Shown: positions 7,271-14,672 of the stretch, piece by piece
How the letters are laid out: the number at the start of each line of letters is the position of its first letter
How positions within the stretch are numbered: position 1 is the first letter of the stretch
Origin: JAEXNA01 sp050486105
GTDB lineage: Bacteria; Vulcanimicrobiota; Xenobia; Xenobiales; JADMJV01
Assembly: GCA_050486105.1 (NCBI GenBank)
Contig: JBJHCR010000074.1
Span: forward strand, 1-21,995
Direction of reading: 5' to 3'
DNA length: 21,995 bases
Notes under the pieces: model-generated
Databases searched by the model: none
The model's input: the letters and a program-made list of their open reading frames with translations, nothing else
Told to the model about the DNA's origin: nothing
Program-made: the position numbers and the translations under genes

Positions 7271-8685
7271 TGCTTACCTCCAGGCACCGGCTCAAGCTCC
7301 ACCCGCCCTTGCCGCATAGTCAAGAGAAGGTTGTAGGCCATTAGGACTGCGCCAAACAGGTACAGTCCGCCGCCGACAGCTCTCACAATGTAGTAGTTCT
7401 TCAAGATGATGACCGACTCGATGAAGGTGTACTGCAAGCCTCCATCTTCAGCCACGGCTCGCCACATCAGACCCTGGGTCACCCCGGTGATCCACATGGA
7501 AGTGATATAGAGCAAGATCCCGATGGTCCCGATCCAAAAATGCCAGGTAGCCCACTTGGTGGAGTACAGTTCCGTTCGATACAAGCGGGGGACCAACCAG
7601 TAGAGCATAGCGAAGATGGTGAAACCCACCCAGCCTAGGGCCCCAGAGTGGACGTGCCCCACGATCCAGTCGGTGTAATGCGCCAGCGCGCTGACACTTT
7701 TGATAGAAAGCATGGGTCCCTCGAAGGTCGACATCCCGTAGAAGGTGAGACCAACCACAAAGAACTTAATGACTGGGTCGGTCCTTAGCTTATCCCAAGC
7801 GCCCTTGAGAGTCATGATGCCGTTGATCATGCCCCCCCAACTGGGAGCCAGCAGCATCAGGCTGAAAACCATACCCAAGGTTTGGGACCAGTCGGGCAAG
7901 GCGGTATAGATCAAATGGTGAGGTCCAGCCCAAATGTAGAGAAACACCAGGGACCAAAAGTGCAAGATCGACAGACGGTAGCTGTACACCGGGCGCTGAG
8001 CAGCCTTAGGTAGGTAGTAATACATCAGCCCGAGGAAGGGCGTGGTGAGTAAGAAACCCACGGCGTTGTGCCCATACCACCACTGCACCAACGCATCCTG
8101 AACCCCGGCATAGACGGGATAGGACTTGGTCAAACTCACTGGGATGGCCAAGTTATTCACCAGATGGAGGACGGCTATAGTGATGATGGTGGCCAGATAA
8201 AACCACAGAGCTACATAGAGATGCTTGACTCGACGCCGACCCAAGGTCATACAAAAATTGAGACCGAACACCACCCAAACCAGGGTGATCAACAGATCAA
8301 CCGTCCAGACCGGCTCGGCGTATTCCTTGCCGTCGGTGTACCCCATCAAGAGCAGCACGCCGTGCAGCGCTATGATCAGCTGCCAGCCCCAGAGGTGGAT
8401 CTTGGATAGGGCATCGGAATACATCCGGGTTTGGCACAGACGTTGGGTCGAGTGGTAAACTCCGCAAAAAATAGCATTTCCAGCGAAGGCAAAGATCACC
8501 ACATTGGTGTGCAGCGGCCGCAACCGTCCGAACGTCAGAAAAGGGTTGTCGAAGTTGAACTGATAGTAGGCCAACTGCAAAGCAGCCAACAGGCCCGCAG
8601 TCATACCCACTATGCCCCAAAAAATAGTGAACCAGGCAAACCAACGAGGAGTCTGGTCGTCGTAATATTGATCGCGATCACTCAT
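7267..8685 (-). CDS. ccoN: cbb3 cytochrome c oxidase catalytic subunit I CcoN
   Basis: The 472-residue catalytic subunit that reduces O2 to water, with about twelve membrane helices. Key residues can be read directly: H59 (low-spin haem b), H206 and H256/H257 (CuB), and Y250 six residues before the histidine pair. That tyrosine spacing matches the cross-linked Tyr of C-type oxidases. H344 and H346 in VGHVHSGALGW serve the haems, and E322 in STFEGP is the conserved cbb3 glutamate. The start ATG at 8685 has AAGGTGG four bases upstream. It is the first gene of a leftward eight-gene operon and lies downstream of an FNR-type box, as expected for an oxidase induced at low oxygen. Confidence 0.97.
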   Translation of the reverse strand: MSDRDQYYDDQTPRWFAWFTIFWGIVGMTAGLLAALQLAYYQFNFDNPFLTFGRLRPLHTNVVIFAFAGNAIFCGVYHSTQRLCQTRMYSDALSKIHLWGWQLIIALHGVLLLMGYTDGKEYAEPVWTVDLLITLVWVVFGLNFCMTLGRRRVKHLYVALWFYLATIITIAVLHLVNNLAIPVSLTKSYPVYAGVQDALVQWWYGHNAVGFLLTTPFLGLMYYYLPKAAQRPVYSYRLSILHFWSLVFLYIWAGPHHLIYTALPDWSQTLGMVFSLMLLAPSWGGMINGIMTLKGAWDKLRTDPVIKFFVVGLTFYGMSTFEGPMLSIKSVSALAHYTDWIVGHVHSGALGWVGFTIFAMLYWLVPRLYRTELYSTKWATWHFWIGTIGILLYITSMWITGVTQGLMWRAVAEDGGLQYTFIESVIILKNYYIVRAVGGGLYLFGAVLMAYNLLLTMRQGRVELEPVPGGKQ

Positions 8686-8689
8686 GAGC

Positions 8690-8697
8690 CCACCTTA
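8690..8697 (-). promoter_or_regulatory. ccoN Shine-Dalgarno overlapping a candidate -10
   Basis: On the coding strand AAGGTGG (8696-8690) is a good ribosome-binding site for the ATG at 8685. The overlapping TAAGGT (8697-8692) also lies where a -10 element would fall if the FNR box at 8720-8733 acted in class II geometry. Both cannot serve the same transcript. Confidence 0.45.
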
Positions 8698-8719
8698 ATC
8701 TGCCTAGGATCTCACACAA

Positions 8720-8733
8720 TTGATCTAGATCAG
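8720..8733. promoter_or_regulatory. FNR/ANR/FixK-type binding box
   Basis: TTGATCTAGATCAG matches the FNR consensus TTGAT-N4-ATCAA at nine of ten defined positions. It sits in the 84-bp gap between divergent ccoN and the small gene at 8770. Its centre (8726.5) is 41.5 bp from the A of the ccoN ATG and 43.5 bp from the A of the other ATG. Low-oxygen induction through such a box is well established for cco/fix operons; use here by the local Crp/Fnr protein is an inference. Confidence 0.75.
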
Positions 8734-8769
8734 ATCCGAGGTAGGCTATATGGGCTACCTTCAGGATCG

Positions 8770-9108
8770 ATGTATCTTCTTTACCCTCGTTTGATCAGAG
8801 AACTCTGTAGCGAACTCTCAAGCTCTCCCCAGTCCGAAGAGAGCAGGACACGTGAACTCCTTTCGGTTTTGGCCAAGGAACTCGAAGGCGATCAAAAGCT
8901 TTTTGAGCTTCTCATATTTCAGCTATTTCAGGAGAGTCGACGCAATCACTGCAGGCTTCTCAAAGCCGCCGAGCGAGCAATGAGCAAAGAAAATCCAGAG
9001 TCGCTGATGCTAGCTTATGACCACTGGAACAAAAGAGACCGGAACTTCCGCAGTTTGATCCATCAATTCTTCGAGAAGCGCGAATGCGAAAACTTGAGGA
9101 TCAACTAG
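8770..9108 (+). CDS. Small hypothetical helical protein divergent from ccoN
   Basis: I do not recognise this 112-residue protein. It begins MYLLYPRLIRELCSEL from an ATG at 8770 with a modest AGGA four bases upstream (8763-8766); the same frame is open upstream into ccoN but without sensible content. It has no signal peptide or membrane span. It looks almost wholly alpha-helical and charged, with the segments LLSVLAKELEGDQKLFELLIFQLF and, near the end, WNKRDRNFRSLIHQFFEKRE. Histidines are at 60, 85 and 98 and cysteines at 13, 61 and 106, but no known metal motif is evident. It shares the FNR-type box with ccoN, so it may be expressed at low oxygen. Its stop lies three bases from the convergent symporter stop. 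Confidence 0.65.
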   Translation: MYLLYPRLIRELCSELSSSPQSEESRTRELLSVLAKELEGDQKLFELLIFQLFQESRRNHCRLLKAAERAMSKENPESLMLAYDHWNKRDRNFRSLIHQFFEKRECENLRIN

Positions 9109-9111
9109 GGG

Positions 9112-10767
9112 TCAAGGATTCAGGGTCCCGAGAAACCAGCAAAAGGCGATCATCACCAGGGTGTAGGCCGCCAAGATTGCCCAGTTGTGGTGCCAATTCA
9201 GCCGGTAGTGCATGCTCTGATAGGTGTCGGAATCATAAGTGAGTTCAGAAAGGTCTTTCTCAGACGCCACTCCCAGCAGACTGACCAGATAGCCTCCGAC
9301 GAAGGCCACCAGAAATCCGCTCACGTTCCACCACAGCCAGGATACATCCGGGGCGAGAACCCACAACAAGATGTTGAAGCCAAAGCCTAGGAGTAGTCCG
9401 CAGCAAGCCCCGTTCCCATTGGCTCTCTTGGTCAAGATCCCCAAAAGAAACAAGGCCAAGATCGGACCGTTGATCAGTGAGCCGATCATGTTGATGCTCT
9501 CAATGACCGAATTCGAGATGCCTCCAACCAAGAAGCTGAACCCCACACAGATCACTCCCCAAAAGACGGTGAACACTCGGGACATCTTCAGTTCCTGAGC
9601 CGCGCTGATGGTCCACCTTTGTCGCACATAGAGTCGCTCGTAGAGATCCTTCGAGGTGGTGGCTGAAAGACTGTTGATGGTGGAGTCCAGGCTCGACATG
9701 GCAGCTGAAAAGAGAGCCACGATGACCAAGCCAATGATCCCGTGAGGAAGACGTTCTAAGACGAACATGGGAACCGCCAGATTAAATTCGTAATCTCCGT
9801 CCCTAAGTAGGTTCTGGATGAAGCTCGGCTCGCTAACCAAGTAGGCCCCGATGCAGACCCCCATAAAGCAGTAGGTCAAGACCAGAGGGAAGCGCAATAG
9901 GCCGTTGAGCATCAGGGAAAGGTTGGTGTCGTCGAGGTCTTTCGAGCTGAGCTCTCGCTGCACCTGAGTCTGGTCGCAGCCGTAGTAGGACACATAGAGA
10001 AAGAAGCCCCCGATGAGCATGGGCCAAAAGGCAAAAGTTTGGCCATCTCCCAGACCGTGGCCGGCAAAGCTGATGGCCTGGAAGCCCGAAAAAGCGAACT
10101 CCCGGCCAGTCTCTCGACTGAGCACCTCTCCGGTCAGCGGAAAAAGTTCGAAAACTCTGGCCAGGCCCCCCACGGCATCGATGGAAGCCCAAACGCATAA
10201 GACAATTCCTAAATATAAGACTGCCATCTGGATCACATCAGAGAGAACGACGGCCTCCATTCCTCCGAGCATATCGTAGATGATGGTCACTATGCCCAGC
10301 ATCAATACCGCATAGACAAAAGGTATTCCCACGATCTGTTCGAGAACGATGGAGACCCCGAAGACCGTCACCCCGGTGGCAAAAGCTCGAAGAAGTTGGA
10401 ACATCACCGACAGGAGTGTCCGCGTTTTCAAATCGAAACGCCGCTCCAGATACTCGTAAATGGACACGAGATTCAAACGCCGGTAGAAGGGCAGCAGGGT
10501 CACCATGATCACCACCATGGCTATGGGCAGAGCGAACTCGTACTGCAACCAGAGAAGACCCGTGGTGATGATGAAAGCGGGAGCCCCGAGGAGACTGTTG
10601 GTGGAACATTGAGTGGCCATGGTGGAGATCCCGATAGACCACCAACTGAGATTGTTCCCACCCAGATAGTAGCTGTTGGCGTCGGTCTGCTTTCGACCCA
10701 ACCACCAGGACAAGGCGATCATCCCCATCAGGTAGACCACCATAATGCTCCAGTCTAGCCAATTCAT
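9112..10767 (-). CDS. Sodium/solute symporter (SSS/SGLT family)
   Basis: A 551-residue inner-membrane transporter with about thirteen or fourteen hydrophobic helices. Family signatures are the N-terminal YYLGGNNLSWWSIGIS segment, the unwound TM1 region (STMATQCSTN), the IYDMLGGMEAVVLSDVIQ stretch and the sodium-site helix FSAAMSSLDSTINSLSATTSKDLY-type sequence before DLYERL. SSS members import sugars, amino acids or organic anions with Na+; the substrate is not fixed by sequence. The ATG at 10767 lies four bases after the stop of the upstream glycoside hydrolase, so the two are co-transcribed. The likely cargo is that enzyme's substrate, such as glucosylglycerate or a related glycoside, which is inference from context. 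Confidence 0.88.
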   Translation of the reverse strand: MNWLDWSIMVVYLMGMIALSWWLGRKQTDANSYYLGGNNLSWWSIGISTMATQCSTNSLLGAPAFIITTGLLWLQYEFALPIAMVVIMVTLLPFYRRLNLVSIYEYLERRFDLKTRTLLSVMFQLLRAFATGVTVFGVSIVLEQIVGIPFVYAVLMLGIVTIIYDMLGGMEAVVLSDVIQMAVLYLGIVLCVWASIDAVGGLARVFELFPLTGEVLSRETGREFAFSGFQAISFAGHGLGDGQTFAFWPMLIGGFFLYVSYYGCDQTQVQRELSSKDLDDTNLSLMLNGLLRFPLVLTYCFMGVCIGAYLVSEPSFIQNLLRDGDYEFNLAVPMFVLERLPHGIIGLVIVALFSAAMSSLDSTINSLSATTSKDLYERLYVRQRWTISAAQELKMSRVFTVFWGVICVGFSFLVGGISNSVIESINMIGSLINGPILALFLLGILTKRANGNGACCGLLLGFGFNILLWVLAPDVSWLWWNVSGFLVAFVGGYLVSLLGVASEKDLSELTYDSDTYQSMHYRLNWHHNWAILAAYTLVMIAFCWFLGTLNP

Positions 10768-10771
10768 GGAA

Positions 10772-11965
10772 CTATGCTCGGGCCAGCAAGTCGAGGGTCA
10801 AGGCTGCCGTCCAGGTGAAGCCGTCGGTTCCAAGACCTTCACCAGTGCTTGGGTCAAAGTACTCCCAGAAACCCTGGGTTTCCACCAGAGCTAAGGTCGG
10901 CTCGATCAACCGGGCCCCATAGTGAGCGCTGAACAGCCAATTTATGTTGACCCAAGTCGGCCCTCGCCAATAGCAAACGGAATCGTAGGACTCACTGCCT
11001 GGCTTCACCGTTGGCAAGGGGTGAGCGACCTTCCAAAAGTCCTCCAAGCCCTCCTTTAGGTCATGGAAGCCCAACTGCTTATCACCGAGCAGCAGCGGAG
11101 CGTAGGCTCCAATGGTTTCGGGAGCCAGAAACTCCTCGGTCAAGGCGTCGTAATAGCGATATCGCTTATGCTCTGGAGACCACAATCGCTCCAACCCCAC
11201 AGCAAGCCTCTGAGCCCGCTCCCGAGCTTGAGTTTCCCAGGCGAGGCCGTCGGCCATCTCGGCCAGAGCTTTCTCGGCCAAGGCGACAAGCGTGGTGAAA
11301 AAGGGATCGTAGACTTGAAAATTGGCCGGATGAAAGCCGTTTCTGGACATCCGATCAACCAAAACCATATAGCGCTTATATTGATCGTCGGTGGGGCGTT
11401 GACTGGCATCGGCCACTCGCTCCTTGTCCACCCTCTTGAAGTCCGGTGCCTCGCGAGGGTCCACGGCCTCTAGGGGAACATCCCAAGCCGGGCAATTGTC
11501 CTGCCCATTCTCCCAAGGATGGCAAGTGATGATGGAGTCCCAATTCAGCGGGTCACGATGAGCAAGGAGGAAATCGTGGGAACGTTCCAACGAAGGCAAC
11601 CAGCTCCGAATTCGAGTGGGCTCAAAGCCCTGTTCCCAAAGCGCGTGCGCGGCCAAAGTCCATACCGGTGGGTTGCTGATGGTCGAAGACTTGGCGAAGC
11701 CCCAGGACTCGGGTCCGGGAAAGTAATCAGGGGTCGGGCGATGAAAGTGGATGTGAGGAATTCTGCCATCCTGCCATTGTCCGGCCAACAATTTCTCGAT
11801 CTCTTCAGCGGCTCGCTCGGGGTCGATCCGGGCCCACCCAATTGCCGCAAAACCGGAATCCCAAGCCCATTGATGCGGATAGAGCTTCACCGATGGCACA
11901 GTGTACCCGCCCCTATCGTTACTCTTAAGGACAGCTTCCGCCTCTGACCTCAATCTTTCTCTCAT
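10772..11965 (-). CDS. GH63-type glucosylglycerate hydrolase-like enzyme
   Basis: A 397-residue (alpha/alpha)6-barrel-type glycoside hydrolase. Stretches typical of the bacterial GH63 group that hydrolyses glucosylglycerate and mannosylglycerate are: YPHQWAWDSGF (29-39), GQWQDGRIPHIHF (62-74), YFPGPESW (81-88), WENGQDNCPAWD (151-162), the substrate-loop ASQRPTDDQYKRY (187-199), YWRGPTWVNINW (332-343) and STGEGLGTDGFTWTAA (372-387). Likely catalytic acids, by analogy, are D156 and E376. No signal peptide is present, so it acts in the cytoplasm, releasing sugar and glycerate from a compatible solute. An excellent GGAGGTGA (11971-11978) lies five bases upstream of the ATG. It heads a two-gene unit with the SSS symporter. 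Trehalose- or other glucoside-active relatives are an alternative. Confidence 0.8.
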   Translation of the reverse strand: MRERLRSEAEAVLKSNDRGGYTVPSVKLYPHQWAWDSGFAAIGWARIDPERAAEEIEKLLAGQWQDGRIPHIHFHRPTPDYFPGPESWGFAKSSTISNPPVWTLAAHALWEQGFEPTRIRSWLPSLERSHDFLLAHRDPLNWDSIITCHPWENGQDNCPAWDVPLEAVDPREAPDFKRVDKERVADASQRPTDDQYKRYMVLVDRMSRNGFHPANFQVYDPFFTTLVALAEKALAEMADGLAWETQARERAQRLAVGLERLWSPEHKRYRYYDALTEEFLAPETIGAYAPLLLGDKQLGFHDLKEGLEDFWKVAHPLPTVKPGSESYDSVCYWRGPTWVNINWLFSAHYGARLIEPTLALVETQGFWEYFDPSTGEGLGTDGFTWTAALTLDLLARA

Positions 11966-12285
11966 ACGATCACCTCCAGAACCCTGACCAGAGCACTAGA
12001 TATACCTCAGTGCCTTGTGTCCTTTAGTATCAGGGATGAGTGATCCTTTGAACTAGGAAACTATCCTGGACCTGGTATATCCCAACCAAGAAGCAAGAAA
12101 CCACCAAAACCTGTGCAATAATGTTAATTAGGGAGTAAGTGTCTTGGGGGACACGAGACCCGGGAAGCTTGTTCGCTCGTCATACCTGCTGGGAACTAGG
12201 AGTCCTCGGGCATGAAGAACCAACTTGAAATCCGGGCTTTTGCTGTTATTTTGTCCGAAAGAGTCGGACCCGACTGGAGTCTTCG
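11966..12285. other. Divergent promoter region of the GH63 gene and the hybrid sensor gene
   Basis: 320 bp without a gene. It is AT-richer than its surroundings and must contain promoters for both flanking genes. GAACTAGGA occurs twice (12050-12058 and 12193-12201); the second copy lies in an imperfect palindrome GGAACTAGGAGTCC. A short hairpin GTGTC/GACAC lies near 12140-12156 and AGTCG-GACC-CGACT at 12262-12275, immediately before the sensor gene's GGAG (12276-12279). No clear -35/-10 pair could be assigned. Confidence 0.4.
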
Positions 12286-13938
12286 TTGCTATCCCAAACA
12301 GCCCTTGACGACCCCAAAAGACTGGCCGCTATAGAAGCCAGCGGTATTCTCGACAGTTCCACGGACGGAGCGTTCGAGCGGTACACTCGTCTTTGTGCAG
12401 CTTTGTTGGGCGCTCCAGTGGCCTTACTCTCCGTGGTGTCATCGGACCGACAGATCTTCAAGAGTTGCCTCGGTCTACAGGGTCCCTGGGCTCAAGTGAA
12501 ACAAACCCCCTTGACCCACTCATTCTGTCAGTACGTAGTCACTTCCCATCAGGCCTTGATCGTTGAAGACTCACTCACTGACCAACGGGTCAACGAGTGC
12601 TTAGGGATCACCGAATTGGGCATTGGCTCCTATTTAGGGGTGCCGATCCGCACTCCTGATGGCCAAATCATCGGAAGCCTCTGTGCCGTGGACCGCGAAC
12701 CGAGACAATGGCGGCCCGAGCAACTTCTCCTCCTAGAGGATTTGAGAGACAGTCTAGAGTGCGAGATCGCTCTGCAAAATTTGGAGCGAGGAAATCTGAC
12801 CTCGAACCCACCTCAGGGCAGGCTCCTCAAGCAGGAGACCTCGATCCAGCTGATGGCGCGCTTTGAGCATGAACTCAGGACCCCGCTGAATGCCCTGTGG
12901 AATCTTTCCGGAGAGTTAGCCGAAGCTCCGTTGGAGTCGCGGTGGCGAGAGTTGGCCGAAACGCTGAAAAGCAAGTCCCATTCCCTGACTCATCTCTTGG
13001 AAGACCTATTGGAGCTGGCTGCTCTGCGTCAAGGAAGCTTGTCTCCTCGACCGCAGTGGCTGGAGTCTTCAGAATTGTGCAGACGAATCCTCACCGAGCT
13101 AAAGCCGGAGTGTTTTTCTGCTGAGCCCTGCACCTGTCAGTTCCCCGACGACCTTCCTTCTAAGCTTTTTCTGGACCTGGAAAGGTTCAGTTCTATCTTA
13201 CGTCATCTCTTGCGCTTCGAACTAGACCAAGGGGCAGAAGGACATTCCTCCGGAGAAACTTCAGGTGAGTCCCTGAGCCGCCAAGAAAAAGGTCTAGAAC
13301 TCAAGGTTCAGTGGGTTGACCAATGCCTCCAAATCGAAATGCAGAGTCCGGACCCGAGTTCGAGAACACTCCATCCCTTGCTTACCCAAAGTTGGACCTG
13401 CCCTCTGGAGAAGATCAAGGTTGCGGCCTTGCCTCTGGTGATCGTTCAACATCATCTGAAGGATCTTGGAGGCCATGCTGCTGTCGGCTCTCGGCCAGGG
13501 AGTCTAAAAATCGTTCTGCCCGCCCCTTCGGGTGACCAGGACAAGTCCTTGAAGCAGGTCGAGGAAGGCAGACCTCCGATCCAGCGTATCCTGGTGGTGG
13601 ACGACGATGCCACCAATCTTCGAGTGGTTCAACACATCGCCGCCAAGTTGGATCTGACCCTAGCATGCGTGAACTCGGGAGAAGCGGCCCTCGAACTCCT
13701 GGAGCACGAAGTCTTCGACCTGATTCTCCTGGATCTCAGAATGCCGGGAATGGACGGCTTCGAAGTGACTCGCCAGATTCGAGACAACCTCAAGCTCCAG
13801 ACACCGATCGTTGCGGTCACCGCAGACAATCTGCAGGAAACGCGGGCCGAGACCGAAAAACGGGGGATGAGCGGGTTCCTACCTAAACCTATTCGAAGCC
13901 GCGACCTCGCTCGAGTGCTGCGGCGAGAGCCCACCTGA
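12286..13938 (+). CDS. GAF-HisKA-REC hybrid sensor protein with degenerate ATPase domain
   Basis: A 550-residue soluble signalling protein. Residues about 10-165 form a GAF domain (RLAAIEASGILDSS, then ...SVVSSDRQIFKSCLGL). A HisKA helix follows with the phospho-accepting H195 in FEHELRTPLNAL. A region at about 255-413 aligns in order with a HATPase domain but lacks the N-box Asn (LRHLLRFEL at 305-313) and the DxGxG and GLGL glycines (KVAALPLVIV at 378-387). Residues 433-548 are a complete receiver with D439-D441, phospho-acceptor D483, T512 and K534. There is no membrane segment. It probably takes part in phosphotransfer but may not autophosphorylate. The TTG start at 12286 has GGAG six bases upstream. 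The DUF2272-like gene follows after 17 bp. Confidence 0.85.
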   Translation: MLSQTALDDPKRLAAIEASGILDSSTDGAFERYTRLCAALLGAPVALLSVVSSDRQIFKSCLGLQGPWAQVKQTPLTHSFCQYVVTSHQALIVEDSLTDQRVNECLGITELGIGSYLGVPIRTPDGQIIGSLCAVDREPRQWRPEQLLLLEDLRDSLECEIALQNLERGNLTSNPPQGRLLKQETSIQLMARFEHELRTPLNALWNLSGELAEAPLESRWRELAETLKSKSHSLTHLLEDLLELAALRQGSLSPRPQWLESSELCRRILTELKPECFSAEPCTCQFPDDLPSKLFLDLERFSSILRHLLRFELDQGAEGHSSGETSGESLSRQEKGLELKVQWVDQCLQIEMQSPDPSSRTLHPLLTQSWTCPLEKIKVAALPLVIVQHHLKDLGGHAAVGSRPGSLKIVLPAPSGDQDKSLKQVEEGRPPIQRILVVDDDATNLRVVQHIAAKLDLTLACVNSGEAALELLEHEVFDLILLDLRMPGMDGFEVTRQIRDNLKLQTPIVAVTADNLQETRAETEKRGMSGFLPKPIRSRDLARVLRREPT

Positions 13939-13955
13939 AAAGGACCAAGGCAACC

Positions 13956-14630
13956 TTGATATCCGTGCTTAAAGCGAGCTCCCGAATCGCCCTCCTGGGA
14001 CTATTGCTGGCCACCTTGGCGGCCGCCCAAAGTCCCAGTGAACGAGCCGTAACTATCTCCCAGCAAGAATGGGAGCGGTTTGGCCGTCAGACCATGGACA
14101 AGAATGGGGAGGTTGTCCGAGAGGGCGGAAAAGAGTATGAAGACGGATTCTCGGAGCGAGTTGGGGAGTATTGGCAGCAGGGAGTCGACCTTCCTTACAG
14201 CGGTAAAGACACCGAGGTCCCCTGGTCGGCAGCGTTCATTTCCTGGCTTCACAAGGAAGCCGGCTTCGGAGAGCGCTTCCGCTATTCCCCACTCCACGCC
14301 ACCTATATCCGAGACAGCATTCTGGCCCGCAAATCTGAAGACCCGGATGCAGCCTACTGGGGCTATCGTCTGTCGGAACGCGCCCCTCAAGTGGGTGATC
14401 TTGTGGGCTATGCGCGACAGGGAGGAATCACCTTCGACTACCAACCTTCGCGCTATTTTTCCCACACCGACTTGGTGGTGGCGGTGCGCCCCAACGAGAT
14501 CGATGTTATCGGGGGCAACGTCCGAGACTCAGTCACTCTAAAGACCCTGAGCACCGACGAGCAGGGATTGCTCATCGATAAGAATCAGCGCTGGTTCGTG
14601 GTCATGGCGCCCAACCCCAAGGTGAAATAG
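13956..14630 (+). CDS. Secreted DUF2272-like protein
   Basis: A 224-residue exported protein. Residues 1-25 are a signal peptide (IALLGLLLATLAAAQ) with probable cleavage after AAA. The mature part contains PWSAAFISWLHKEAGF (89-104), HATYIRDSI (114-122), APQVGDLVGYAR (143-154) and SHTDLVVAV (169-177). This order matches DUF2272, a fold related to NlpC/P60 and CHAP cell-wall enzymes in which Ser stands where CHAP has its Cys. Conserved H114 and H170 are candidates for function, but no enzymatic role is established. The start is TTG at 13956, 17 bp after the hybrid sensor's stop, with AAGGA upstream, so the two are probably one operon. Cell-envelope work is inferred only from the signal peptide and fold. 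Confidence 0.75.
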   Translation: MISVLKASSRIALLGLLLATLAAAQSPSERAVTISQQEWERFGRQTMDKNGEVVREGGKEYEDGFSERVGEYWQQGVDLPYSGKDTEVPWSAAFISWLHKEAGFGERFRYSPLHATYIRDSILARKSEDPDAAYWGYRLSERAPQVGDLVGYARQGGITFDYQPSRYFSHTDLVVAVRPNEIDVIGGNVRDSVTLKTLSTDEQGLLIDKNQRWFVVMAPNPKVK

Positions 14631-14633
14631 AGC

Positions 14634-14672
14634 GAGCCTCCAGGTCAGAGGGCAAATTTGCTTTGCGGGCTC
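14634..14672. terminator. Possible bidirectional terminator hairpin
   Basis: GAGCC (14634-14638) can pair with GGCTC (14668-14672) around an inner GCAAA/TTTGC repeat in the 40-bp gap between two convergent genes. There is no long T-run, so this is a weak call. Confidence 0.25.

Noticed and set aside
8431..8769. In-frame upstream extension of the small gene next to ccoN
   Set aside because: It lies antisense to ccoN and across the FNR box; the sensible protein begins at ATG 8770.
9054..9068. TTGATCCATCAA as a second FNR box
   Set aside because: The half-sites are spaced by 2 bp instead of 4, and it lies inside the coding part of the small gene.
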